DNA of 64,000 nucleotides, from contig JAQOOI010000006.1 of NCBI GenBank assembly GCA_028554645.1, positions 1 to 64,000 of the forward strand, in the 5' to 3' direction. This DNA is from Omphalotus guepiniiformis. Taxonomy: Eukaryota > Basidiomycota > Agaricomycetes > Agaricales > Omphalotaceae. This document shows, piece after piece, positions 10,763-20,380 of the stretch (within the stretch, counting starts at the first letter, position 1; each line of letters opens with the position of its first letter). The position numbers and the translations under genes are program-made. The notes below the pieces were generated by a model, which saw only the letters and a list, made by a program, of their open reading frames with translations, was not told where the DNA came from and did no database searches.

Positions 10763-10766
10763 ACGT
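10763..10766. repeat. Target-site duplication ACGT (left) of the large element
   Basis: ACGT precedes the LTR start at 10767 and recurs at 27290-27293 after the other LTR. Joining the flanks through one ACGT restores the interrupted gag frame, which confirms the insertion point. A 5-bp version would not match at its first base. Confidence 0.85.
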
Positions 10767-12610
10767 TGTTGCGTCAAAAAGCCTTTCAGTACTGAAATCT
10801 ATCAGATTGAAGTAAATATGGAAGGTTCAAGCATTGGAAACTGAACATAAAGGACTAGAGTCACCCCAGACTGCTAGTTAAGACATGAAACATACTTGTA
10901 CTCACAATACCTAAGTGTAGTGTTTGCTACAGTACTGAATCTGGTACTAAGCAACTGTGACCAATGGGTTATACAAAGAGATACTAGTTATGCCTCTCCA
11001 GATGTGTTGGAATTCCAATGTTCCATACCAGATTGAGTTGGTCAGACCCACCCTCTAATAACTAGAGACTCTACCAAGTGTTGTTGACTGTAATCCAAGG
11101 GGTTGATGGATTTTCACTTCAATTGAACAACTATCTAAGTCCTTTGGACTGATCAAAAGTTCCAGCTGGTCTTGCTAACTAAGTTGGCACTATAAGATTG
11201 AATGCTGAGAATATGGGCAATCTTAAAGATTGTATTACCAGAGAAATATTGTACATTGAGTACTATGTGGATATAATGTCACTGAGATGAAATGCCAATC
11301 TGTGTAATAATGGAAGTAGATTCAAAAGTTACATCTGCACAAATGAGTTAGATACTCAATACTCATGCTGGAAGGAGTTAGATACTGAAAATGAGTATCT
11401 CTCTGGATCTGAGTATCTCTCTGAAATTCAGTAACCCTCTGAACTTGATGAAAGACAAAGGCGCTCTAATTGGAGGTCTTAGACGAAACTATGGGATAGA
11501 ATACTGTCCTAGGAGAAGCTGAGAGCTATCCTAAACAAGAAATATAACCTGAGTACAAATCTGACCAAAAAGAGATGTATAGGGGTAAAACTTGAAATAA
11601 ACAGTTACTGTACCTTACTGTGGCTGATAGAAACGATGAAGCATGGTCTAGATAAGCTCTAGAACTTCTACACAACTCCTAATGCTGCCCTAGTAGAGGA
11701 GGATGTGCCAATTTTGGAGAAACTTATAGGGGACCAGATTTGCAATGCACTAAGGAGAATGTCACCTGTCAGGATACTGGTTGCTATTTACAGGATCTGG
11801 ACCTTTATTTAGATACCCTGGGTACGCCCTAACACACCTAGAACGCGGACAAAGCGATATATTTCTGTTTTTATACCAATCTATACCCAAAGTTCCTTCA
11901 TTTTGACTATCTAACTGGAAAATTACCTAGAAAACTACCTAAAAAGAATCCAATCTCTGCTCAATTAATACTTACTTACTTTTGACTCATTTACTGTTCA
12001 GATTACTCTTTTAATTTCGAGATATATGTTTGATTTTATGATTTAGTATATATAGTTTACAGAGTATCTATTTAGATTTTCTTAAGCAAGTACTGCCCAA
12101 AGCTACAAGCCAAAGCAGGAAAACCTTCTTAGACGAAATATAGCCTGGCTCTTTAGAGTTCAGTTCGAGAAATATCCAGTTGTGAAAACTTCTGTAAAGT
12201 CCCTTGTGGCAGATAAATTGAAAGAGATACTGAATCTTTGCTGAAACTACTGTTCTGTCTGTGCTGAATCTGCCTGCTGAAACTGTCTGTGCTGCATCTG
12301 AAACTGTTCCCTGCATTGTCTGACCATTGGATCGAGTTTAAACATCGAGATTGATTGTCCTGATTCCCTCCTGAACCCTGAAAACCACCCTTACCTTCTG
12401 TCTGAATCTTGTGTTTTGAGATACCCTCTGCCATTTTTCACCCAGATTGAGATAAAGACATCTGTAACCCTGCAGATTCAAAGTTCAATTGTTGCGTCTA
12501 ACTGTGCGGAATCTCTGACAACGCCAGTCACACCTCACCCTACATCATTTTGATTTGAGTTGGATTGTGCTCATTTGAGTATCTCTCTCGTTCATTTCAT
12601 AGTCACTACA
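10767..12610 (+). repeat. Large element 5' LTR (1844 bp)
   Basis: It starts TGTTGCG and ends ACTACA, and the same sequence occurs at 25446-27289 (constant offset 14679). At 1844 bp it is long for a fungal LTR. It contains several copies of the motif AGATACT / AGTATCT around 11344-11420. Open frames inside it on the minus strand (12068-12434) are identical in both LTRs and look fortuitous. Confidence 0.95.
12047..12055 (+). promoter_or_regulatory. TATA-like box in the 5' LTR
   Basis: TATATATAG lies in an A/T-rich stretch about 555 bp before the LTR end. If it drives the genomic RNA, transcription would start near 12080, giving a U3 of about 1.3 kb. The same box is at 26726-26734 in the 3' LTR. 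Confidence 0.45.
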
Positions 12611-12612
12611 TC

Positions 12613-12630
12613 TGGAGCCCACCGCGAGGG
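12613..12630 (+). other. Candidate tRNA primer-binding site
   Basis: Two bases after the 5' LTR the sequence reads TGGAGCCCACCGCGAGGG. A site starting TGG at this place is what a tRNA 3' end (CCA) would pair with. I could not assign the tRNA. Confidence 0.5.
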
Positions 12631-12783
12631 GTGGCTTTAGACTTGATAATTGAACTATCTGTGTATTTACACGTGTCTGGAAATAAATCTGGACTTTTTC
12701 TGTGTTGAACTTTGCCCTGTTCCTCACTTAGCAACAATTTCCTTGAAGTTGTTGAACCATCTATAAGTTTTATAACTTAGAGT

Positions 12784-14694
12784 TTGCTTGTCAAAATTAG
12801 CAGCTCACAGAGAAACACACGTCCTAGAAAGACTAAGAATTCTGAGAGAGCTGGAACAGAAGAATTGTCACTGAACCAGTCATCCAGAAGGAAAAGTTCC
12901 AAAGGAAAAGAGAAAGAAGTCATACCTGAACCAGATTCAAGTTCCCTTTCGTCTCTTTCGTCCCTAAGTACTATTCCTGAACGGAATACACCTCCAGATT
13001 TATCTGAACTCTCAGCTAGATACAAGAAAAATAAGAGGAAGTTTGTTAACAGTCCTCAATATTTTGCCTTGACACATAAAAGAATCCCTGTTAAAATAAT
13101 AAGGAACCCGAGAAACAATATGTCTACTCATGACAATGCTACTGGGAATGAAGCTCCCCAACAACAAGGACCTACCCAAGGACCTGTTGAGATGGAAGAG
13201 ATCTTCATTTTTGGAAATGCAACAGGAATGCAGATTCCTGTTCCTGCAGCTAAAGAGTTGCAAAATGAGAAACTACCTAAAGTCTCTAAGCAGGCCCCCA
13301 TCTTCGATAAGAAACATCCATCTGAATTGGTTGCATGGTTGGCAGAGCTGGAAGGCATCTTTGTGTCAACCGGAACTAAAACAGATGCGGCTAAAGTGAT
13401 GTTGGCACTCAGATACATGGAGTTCCATACCCGTGAAGAGTTTCAACGGCTTCAAGCTGTTAAAGATTTGGATTGGGATGCTTTCAAAGAGGCATTAATG
13501 AAAAATTTCCCTGAATCTGCAGATAGAGGACTGGGATCTAGACAAAGATTGTATGCTATCATTGATGCATATAAGCTCATAGTGCTTGGTGCTATTCAGA
13601 AACTGATGGCATTTAAAAGAGAGTATGAGATTGAGTATGAGAAACTATCTTCTGGTACTACACCTGTAGTATCAAACTCAGAAGCTGTAGCTGGTTTCTT
13701 GAGTGCACTAGATGAACCCTTCAGAAGAAAACTTCTGGACCGCTTAGAAAACAAAGTGATCAATGGCCACTTACAAGTTCAGAGAGAGGATGACCCTTTT
13801 ACTCTGAAAGATGTAATGTCTGAGGCTGAAAAACTCTGTTCTGTAAAAAGAGCAGGGGGATACAACTTTGGTTTATTCTTGAATGGTCCAAATCTGGCAG
13901 AAGGATACTCTAGGATACTCCCAACAACTGAGCAGAATGCTACAAGGAAGTTATATGATCCTTACCAAGTAGCATCTACTGTGAAGTCAGAACCAGATCA
14001 GTGGGCGATGAAATTGTCTGCAACAGTGGATAGTCACCAGAACCAGTTTAACCAGATTAGACAAGCCCAGGAAACGAATCTGGCAGCTCTTGCAAAGCTA
14101 TCTGAGACAGTTGCTAACTTGGCAAAAATGACCCAAGCAACTTCTAGCTCAGTTAGGATGAACATGAATGCTCCAAATTCCCAATCTGGACCTGGAATGA
14201 ACTCTAATGGACACAATAGTGTACAAAGATCGTCCCAGATGTCATCTGTGAATAACAATACTCATGCTGACTCCAATTGCTATATGTGTGACGAGCCTGG
14301 ACATAGATCTATGGACTGTCCACATCAACTTAGATTTATCAGGTTGGGGTGGATGATCAAGAATAGTGCTGGTAAATGGGCATTGAAAGATGGAGTATAT
14401 TGGCCAAGGGCTGATCCGTCTGATACTCGGTCTAAGAAAGAGAAGATTGAGGAAATTGCCAAAAGACATGGATGGGAACAACCTTCCTCTCATGTTGACC
14501 AGAACTTGTATGCTTTTGAAGATGAGGATTCGGCTATAGCAGGTCCCTCTCAAAGTAGTTCATTAGATGCTATCAACAGCCTTGTTGCTCAATTCAGTCA
14601 GGTTTGCAATACTTTGCAGAATCTGGCACCAGCAGCTAAATCTGAAACTAAGCAGATTTTGAAACGAGAAAACAACTCTGAGTCGAAAAACTAG
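12784..14694 (+). CDS. gag: Gag-like protein of the large element
   Basis: The frame is open from 12781 to the TAG at 14692-14694. The first ATG is at 13120, giving 524 residues; the 112 codons before it are open, Ser/Lys-rich and coding-like, so an upstream exon or a non-ATG start is possible (an acceptor-like 'ataacttag' lies at 12772-12780). A capsid-like helical region follows ('AWLAELEGIF', 'MLALRYME'). A zinc knuckle near residues 499-512 of the long frame, 'CYMCDEPGHRSMDC', fits Cys-x2-Cys-x4-His-x4-Cys. The protein would package the element RNA. The stop is followed 8 nt later by the start of the protease ORF in another frame. Confidence 0.85.
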   Translation: MLVKISSSQRNTRPRKTKNSERAGTEELSLNQSSRRKSSKGKEKEVIPEPDSSSLSSLSSLSTIPERNTPPDLSELSARYKKNKRKFVNSPQYFALTHKRIPVKIIRNPRNNMSTHDNATGNEAPQQQGPTQGPVEMEEIFIFGNATGMQIPVPAAKELQNEKLPKVSKQAPIFDKKHPSELVAWLAELEGIFVSTGTKTDAAKVMLALRYMEFHTREEFQRLQAVKDLDWDAFKEALMKNFPESADRGLGSRQRLYAIIDAYKLIVLGAIQKLMAFKREYEIEYEKLSSGTTPVVSNSEAVAGFLSALDEPFRRKLLDRLENKVINGHLQVQREDDPFTLKDVMSEAEKLCSVKRAGGYNFGLFLNGPNLAEGYSRILPTTEQNATRKLYDPYQVASTVKSEPDQWAMKLSATVDSHQNQFNQIRQAQETNLAALAKLSETVANLAKMTQATSSSVRMNMNAPNSQSGPGMNSNGHNSVQRSSQMSSVNNNTHADSNCYMCDEPGHRSMDCPHQLRFIRLGWMIKNSAGKWALKDGVYWPRADPSDTRSKKEKIEEIAKRHGWEQPSSHVDQNLYAFEDEDSAIAGPSQSSSLDAINSLVAQFSQVCNTLQNLAPAAKSETKQILKRENNSESKN

Positions 14695-14702
14695 AGTTTC
14701 CA

Positions 14703-16100
14703 ATGAAGGAGATTGGTGAAGAAGCTGTATATACTCAGAATCCTTCTCACAAAACAGGTCAATCTCCTGAGGAAAATAAACTTGTAAAGAAAAAGAGAGT
14801 TGAAGTGTTACTACCTACACTAAGACCATCTGAAAGGGAGAAATACAGACCCCCTGCTATGAGAAGAGAGCCCGTTCGTTTTGAACTACCCGTTGATTCT
14901 GACACTGAGGAGATTGAATCTCCCTCTGAAAATAACAACGATGTTGCACGGAGAGTATCTAACCGTCCGTTTGATCATGTAAAGGCAATAGATAGGCCAC
15001 CTATACCAAAGGGAATGCCTGTAGGGAGCCAGAACAAGTCAAATGAGACTGAAGGAGCTCAATCTGGAACTAAAGATGGAATGAATATTGACACAAGGAA
15101 TGCTATTGAATACACAAAGCCTCCACGTAAATCTGAGCCTGATTTCAAGCTTAGAAACTCACTATTCAAACCGGGTCTAGCAGAAGAAATTGCAGACAAA
15201 ATCTTTAGATCTGAGATAGATATAAGTAGTGGGGACCTCATTGCTATATCTCCGGCACTTCAGAAGATTATGCAGAGAAAATTGAAGAACAACAGGGTGT
15301 ATAAGCGGCCTGTAAAGGCTTTTGTTCATGAAGTAAGGGATGAAGATGATCCTGATGGTATTCTACCAGAAGAAGATGTCAATCTGGTACAGGCAAATTA
15401 TATGGTCTTTATTGAAGATATGGCCTATGAAAGGGAAGATGTGTTTATTGTCCTAGATGAAGACACAGATGACCTTAAGAAAGGCTCAGTGGTACACAAG
15501 GATGTTGTGGACCAGTATCAGAAAGATGTACCTCCAGATGAGAGGAACAAGATCATTATAGTAGCCAGCCAGACTGACAGTCTAAAGGCAATCTACCCAA
15601 AGATTAATCACTCTGATCAACAAATTGAGACAGTAGTTGATAGTGGTTCTCAAATCGTGTCCATGGATACAAGAGTAGCTATTGGACTTGGTTTAAGATG
15701 GGACCCAGAGACTGTGATCCATATGCAAAGTGCAAATGGTCAATTACAGGCTACTAGGGGACTAGCAAGAAATGTACCATTTACCTTTGGAGAAATAACT
15801 ATCTATATGCAGATTCACATAATAGATAAAGTGCCTTATGATGTTCTTTTGGGAAGACCATTTGATGTGTTAACAAGCAGTGTAGTCAGAAACTTTGAAA
15901 CTGGAGAACAAGAGATCACCATTACAGATCCAAACAGTGGAATGAAGTGTACAATGGGAACATATGACAGAGGTAGAGGAATTAAGGTTAAACCTATTCC
16001 TGGTGAACCAAAGCTTGTCCCAGAAACACAGAAATCTGCGAGTGTCCCTGTGAAAAATGAGGGAGACTCTCAAAATTTTCATCGGACCTCAATGAACTGA
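14703..16100 (+). CDS. Retropepsin-type protease ORF of the large element
   Basis: An ATG at 14703, 8 nt after the gag stop, opens 465 codons. The first 300 residues are charged and low complexity. Near residues 306-400 is an aspartic protease domain: 'VVDSGSQIV' with the catalytic Asp-Ser-Gly, and later 'YDVLLGRPFD', which matches the conserved flap-distal hydrophobic-Leu-Gly block of retropepsins. It should cleave the element polyproteins. The ORF ends at 16100 and the next ORF starts 35 nt on in a third frame. That protease is a separate ORF is unusual; most Ty3 elements fuse it to RT. Confidence 0.8.
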   Translation: MKEIGEEAVYTQNPSHKTGQSPEENKLVKKKRVEVLLPTLRPSEREKYRPPAMRREPVRFELPVDSDTEEIESPSENNNDVARRVSNRPFDHVKAIDRPPIPKGMPVGSQNKSNETEGAQSGTKDGMNIDTRNAIEYTKPPRKSEPDFKLRNSLFKPGLAEEIADKIFRSEIDISSGDLIAISPALQKIMQRKLKNNRVYKRPVKAFVHEVRDEDDPDGILPEEDVNLVQANYMVFIEDMAYEREDVFIVLDEDTDDLKKGSVVHKDVVDQYQKDVPPDERNKIIIVASQTDSLKAIYPKINHSDQQIETVVDSGSQIVSMDTRVAIGLGLRWDPETVIHMQSANGQLQATRGLARNVPFTFGEITIYMQIHIIDKVPYDVLLGRPFDVLTSSVVRNFETGEQEITITDPNSGMKCTMGTYDRGRGIKVKPIPGEPKLVPETQKSASVPVKNEGDSQNFHRTSMN

Positions 16101-16135
16101 TAAGAGATCAGGGAGAGGTAGCTGTTTGTATTGAA

Positions 16136-19100
16136 ATGGATGAAGATGGCAATGCCACAATTGCTGGATATAAGCTGCCAGACAATGAATTGTTTTCAGA
16201 ACCTGAAAAGGCTGAGGCATTTGTGTTTGCAGCTGAATCCATCATAAGAGAAAACGATATAGAGGCTGCAGATTCGGTTAGATCATATTTAAATCGGTCT
16301 GTAGACTCAGAAAAGAAACAAGTGTTCTGTACCTGGCGAGAAAATTTAAATTTGAATTCAAAAGAGCACTTAGATACTCAGAATTCAGACTTAGATACTT
16401 GCACGGTACTTAATCACACTTCGGAACCCGCATCTGGAACTGAAAAGAGGATGAATAAGGGTAAAACGGTCAAAAGAGAACCGAAACCAGTCCAATCTTC
16501 AAGACCCAGATGGAGTAGAGATAAGAATGGCAACAAAATGGCCAGATTGGTGACTGTTTTGGCTTCTAGAAAGTACAAACCAGTTGCTATTAAGGTCAAA
16601 CCTGTTAAAGCTACCTTACCTGCGGAGTTCCGGATTGAAAGAAAAATAATTGGAGATCCGTTAAAAGATATGCCTGAGTTACCTACTCATCCTCCAGATT
16701 TCACTCCTGGTGAGAGGTACTCTCAAGAAAGAAAAGAAATTGTAGACAAGAATCATAATGAAGGTTTCTTATGGCCTGAAGAAATGAAACTTGTACACCA
16801 TCTTATGAAAGTCCAAGAAAAAGCATTTGCATGGGAAGCATCTGAAGGAGGAACCTTTAATACAGAGTTCTTTCCTCCAGTAAAGTTTCCAGTGTTACCA
16901 CACACTCCTTGGGTAGAAAGGAATATTCCTATACCTCCAGGGATCTATGATCAAGTGTGTAAAATGATTAAGGACAAAATAGATGCTGGTGTATATGAGC
17001 CTTCTAGTTCATCCTATAGATCCAGATGGTTCTGTGTCTTAAAGAAAGATGGAAAAAGCTTAAGATTGGTCCATAGTTTAGAACCACTCAATAAAGTGAC
17101 TATTCAACATTCAGGAATTCCTCCTGCAACTGCAGATATAGCTAGAAGCTTCTCTGGGAGAGCATGTTTGGGATTACTGGATATCTTTGTTGGGTATGAT
17201 GAGAGGCTGGTTGATGAAAGTTCAAGAGATCTTACAACCTTCCAAACACCTTTTGGCCCACATAGATTAGTGAAGTTACCTATGGGTTGGACAAACTCTG
17301 TCCCTATCTATCATGATGATGTTACATATATCTTCAGAGATGAAATTCCACATGTAACTAAACCTTACATTGATGATGTACCAGTAAAAGGGCCTGTCAG
17401 CAGATATGAAACTGCAGATGGAGGTTATGAAACTATCCCTGAAAATTCTGGCATCAGAAGATTTGTGTGGGAGCATCTGCAGAATATGAACAGAATTGTG
17501 CAAAGAATGAAACATGCTGGTGGTACCTTTGCAGGTACTAAAGCTTTTATCTGTGTAGCTGAAGGAGATGTTGTTGGACATCATGTCAGTTATGAAGGAG
17601 AAAAGCCAGTGGAAAGGCTAGCTGAAGTTGTCCTGACTTGTGATGCATCAAAATGGTCTGAGAAGAAAGATATCCGGTCATTTTTGGGCACTGCTGGTCA
17701 GATGAGGATGTTCATAAAGGATTATGCCAAGAAAGCAAAACCTTTGACAATCTTAACTGGAGATGTACCTTTTCAAATGGGTCCTGCAGAACTGGAAGCT
17801 GTAGAAATGATTAAAGATGGGATCAGAAATGCTCCGGCACTTCGTCCTATTGACTATGATTTAAGTACTGGAATCACCCTTTCAGTAGATACTTCCTGGA
17901 TGGCAGTAGGTTTCCAACTATATCAGAGAGACCCTGCAGATTCAAAGAAAAAGTTCTACAACTGGATGGGTTCCGTTACTTTAAATGAAAGAGAAGCAAG
18001 GTTTTCTCAACCCAAGAGAGAACTATATGGCTTGATGTTGGCCTTACAACAAACATATTACCAGACATATGGATGTAGGGATCTTACTGTGGAAACAGAT
18101 GCAAGCTATATTAAAGGAATGCTTGACAAACCCAGTAGTGGTCCCAATGCAACTATAAACAGATGGATTGAAGAAATAAGGAAGTTCCACTTCACCTTGG
18201 TACACATCAAGGGCACTGAACATAAGGGACCAGATGGACTATCTAGACCACCTAGAGGAACCATACCAACTGAAAGAGCGGCATCTAGAGATCCGGATTC
18301 ATTTGTTGATGAAGATGACGGTCTGCCGGTGAAATTCAGAATGGGAGATGGTGAATCTGAGGTACCCTTTGATTTTGAAGCCTTTAAAGATGAAATAGAT
18401 ACTCGAGGTGGTTACTTGCAGGAAGTTGCAAAGTCAATAGACGACTTTGAGGACGATTTGCAAGAAGCTCTTGAAGAAGAACGTCACTTGAATTCCATTA
18501 GAGAGCTGTTAGCAATTCAACATCCAGTATCTAACTCGATGTTGCAGTTTGCACAGACCTTGGTTATACCTGAAGGAGGTACTGAATGGAAACATGAACA
18601 CCCATATAGAGAGGATCACAGATCTGCATCTACAAAGGAACTGGATGAACAACTCGACCTAATCAAAGATTGGTACCTGCAGGGCAATCAGCCTCTAGCT
18701 CACCTAGGTGAGACTGCTATGAAAAAGTTCATTTCCAGGGCTGTAAAGTTCTTTGTAGACAGAGATGGGAGACTCTATAGAAGGAATGATGATACAGGAG
18801 GCCAGCATAGACTGGTTGTGCCTAAAGAGAAAAGGATGTACATGATGCATGCTGCTCATGACCATCTGGGACATAAAGGAATGTTTGCAACAAAAGCTCT
18901 CATAGAGAAGCGTTTTTGGTGGCCAGATTTGAATGGAGATGTCAATTGGTTTGTCAAATCCTGCCAAATCTGCCAGAACCGAAAATTAGAATTGTTGAAG
19001 ATTCCTCCCACTCTTACACACACTCCCTCCCTGTTTCAGAAGATTCATGTGGATGTATTTAAAGTATCACCTCCAAGTAATGGTTGCAAGGATGTTGTAC

Positions 19101-20179
19101 ATGGCAGATGTGCACTCTCATCCTGGTCTGAAGGAAGAGCCTTAAGATCTGACAATGCTAGATCATTGGGGGAATGGTTCTTTGATAATATTATATGCAG
19201 ATGGGGATGTCCGGATGAAGTAGTAACTGATAATGCACCCCAGATGCGAGCTATGCTTAAATGGCTAGAAGATAAATATGGAATTAAAGGAATTACTATA
19301 TCTCCTTACAATTCCCAAGCAAATGGCAAGATTGAGAGAGCCCACTTTGACATTAGAACTGCCTTGGCAAAAGCTACAGGTGGAGATCTAAAGAGATGGT
19401 GGTGGTTTCTCAAACATGTCTTCTGGGCAGATAGAATTACAGCTAGAAAAGGACTTGGATGTTCACCATACTTCCTTGTTACTGGAGCTGAACCTATCCT
19501 ACCCTTGGATATTGTTGAATCTACATGGTTAGTGAAACTTCCAGATAGAATCTTGACATATGAGGAACTTATTGGCTACAGAGCTCAAGCTCTAGCTAAG
19601 CATAGAACCCATGTGCAGGAGATGATATCTAGAATTGATACAACCAAGAAAGAGACTCTTAGACAATATGAAGAAGAATACAGAAATGTTATCAGAGACT
19701 TTGATTTCAAACCTGGTACACTTATACAAGTCAGAAATACACAAGTTGAGAAGAACTTGGACAGAAAGATGTATCCTAGATACCTGGGACCCATGATTGT
19801 AATAAGGAGAACCAAAGGGGGATCCTACATTGTGGCCCAGATGGATGGTACAGTGCTCAGAGAAAAGGTTGCTGCCTTCAGAGTGCTACCCCATGTAGCT
19901 AGATATGAACCAATTGAACTGCCTGAGAACATTCATGAACTTATAGACCTAACTAGTGAACAGCTAGAAGAGATGGTCAATGATAACAATGAGTTAGACT
20001 CTGAACTTGAGAGAGATTACATCTTTGACAGTATTCCTCAACTGAGAATTCCTGCTGAAGATGAAGATCTTGATGAGTCCAGTGATGAAGAACTACAATC
20101 TGCAAACGATGCAGATGAAGAAGAACCAGATTGGGACGCTCCAGTCCAGACCAGGTCTCAATCTTCACAAAATAAATGA
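16136..20179 (+). CDS. pol: RT-RNase H-integrase polyprotein of the large element
   Basis: It has 1347 residues from the ATG at 16136. RT spans about residues 280-520 with 'PYIDDVPVKG' (Tyr-Ile-Asp-Asp) near 410. RNase H spans about 575-705, including 'VETDASYIKGML' and 'HIKGTEHKGPDGLSR'. The integrase zinc domain lies near 904-945 (His, His, 'CQICQ'). The integrase core has Asp at 'HVDVF' (about 970), Asp at 'TDNAPQM' (about 1031) and Glu at 'NGKIERAH' (about 1063). A GPF-like module with 'YLGPMIVIRR' follows, then an acidic tail. No chromodomain is present. All catalytic residues expected in these motifs are visible and the frame is unbroken. It ends about 200 bp before the convergent stop of the antisense gene at 20381. 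Confidence 0.92.
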   Translation: MDEDGNATIAGYKLPDNELFSEPEKAEAFVFAAESIIRENDIEAADSVRSYLNRSVDSEKKQVFCTWRENLNLNSKEHLDTQNSDLDTCTVLNHTSEPASGTEKRMNKGKTVKREPKPVQSSRPRWSRDKNGNKMARLVTVLASRKYKPVAIKVKPVKATLPAEFRIERKIIGDPLKDMPELPTHPPDFTPGERYSQERKEIVDKNHNEGFLWPEEMKLVHHLMKVQEKAFAWEASEGGTFNTEFFPPVKFPVLPHTPWVERNIPIPPGIYDQVCKMIKDKIDAGVYEPSSSSYRSRWFCVLKKDGKSLRLVHSLEPLNKVTIQHSGIPPATADIARSFSGRACLGLLDIFVGYDERLVDESSRDLTTFQTPFGPHRLVKLPMGWTNSVPIYHDDVTYIFRDEIPHVTKPYIDDVPVKGPVSRYETADGGYETIPENSGIRRFVWEHLQNMNRIVQRMKHAGGTFAGTKAFICVAEGDVVGHHVSYEGEKPVERLAEVVLTCDASKWSEKKDIRSFLGTAGQMRMFIKDYAKKAKPLTILTGDVPFQMGPAELEAVEMIKDGIRNAPALRPIDYDLSTGITLSVDTSWMAVGFQLYQRDPADSKKKFYNWMGSVTLNEREARFSQPKRELYGLMLALQQTYYQTYGCRDLTVETDASYIKGMLDKPSSGPNATINRWIEEIRKFHFTLVHIKGTEHKGPDGLSRPPRGTIPTERAASRDPDSFVDEDDGLPVKFRMGDGESEVPFDFEAFKDEIDTRGGYLQEVAKSIDDFEDDLQEALEEERHLNSIRELLAIQHPVSNSMLQFAQTLVIPEGGTEWKHEHPYREDHRSASTKELDEQLDLIKDWYLQGNQPLAHLGETAMKKFISRAVKFFVDRDGRLYRRNDDTGGQHRLVVPKEKRMYMMHAAHDHLGHKGMFATKALIEKRFWWPDLNGDVNWFVKSCQICQNRKLELLKIPPTLTHTPSLFQKIHVDVFKVSPPSNGCKDVVHGRCALSSWSEGRALRSDNARSLGEWFFDNIICRWGCPDEVVTDNAPQMRAMLKWLEDKYGIKGITISPYNSQANGKIERAHFDIRTALAKATGGDLKRWWWFLKHVFWADRITARKGLGCSPYFLVTGAEPILPLDIVESTWLVKLPDRILTYEELIGYRAQALAKHRTHVQEMISRIDTTKKETLRQYEEEYRNVIRDFDFKPGTLIQVRNTQVEKNLDRKMYPRYLGPMIVIRRTKGGSYIVAQMDGTVLREKVAAFRVLPHVARYEPIELPENIHELIDLTSEQLEEMVNDNNELDSELERDYIFDSIPQLRIPAEDEDLDESSDEELQSANDADEEEPDWDAPVQTRSQSSQNK

Positions 20180-20380
20180 TAAACACACTATATTTGAACA
20201 AAGTAAGAGATAGACACTGAAAAGTGACTACCTAACTGCAGATGAAAGTAAAAAGTGGGTAACAGTAGTATGCACTACTAAGATAAACATAAAGGGTGTC
20301 TGAGGATGTCCTATACGATGTACCAATACCGTGTAAACTGCCCATAAATGATACTGAGATGTCCAGATGTAACATTAAAG

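Larger units (their letters stand above)
10393..10766 (-). pseudogene. gag: Chromovirus Gag, C-terminal part (split by insertion)
   Basis: This is the downstream piece of the gag gene whose start is at 27813. It includes 10763-10766, the ACGT duplicated on insertion. It carries the nucleocapsid zinc knuckle 'CFNCGQRGHISRDCP' (Cys-x2-Cys-x4-His-x4-Cys), which binds genomic RNA in the particle. It ends at the TGA at 10393-10395 and overlaps the pol frame by 172 nt. Before the insertion the two pieces made one frame of 298 codons including the stop. Confidence 0.9.

Noticed and set aside
12068..12434. Two minus-strand frames of 82 and 93 codons in the LTR
   Set aside because: They are identical in both LTRs only because the LTRs are identical; no domain, no conserved start.
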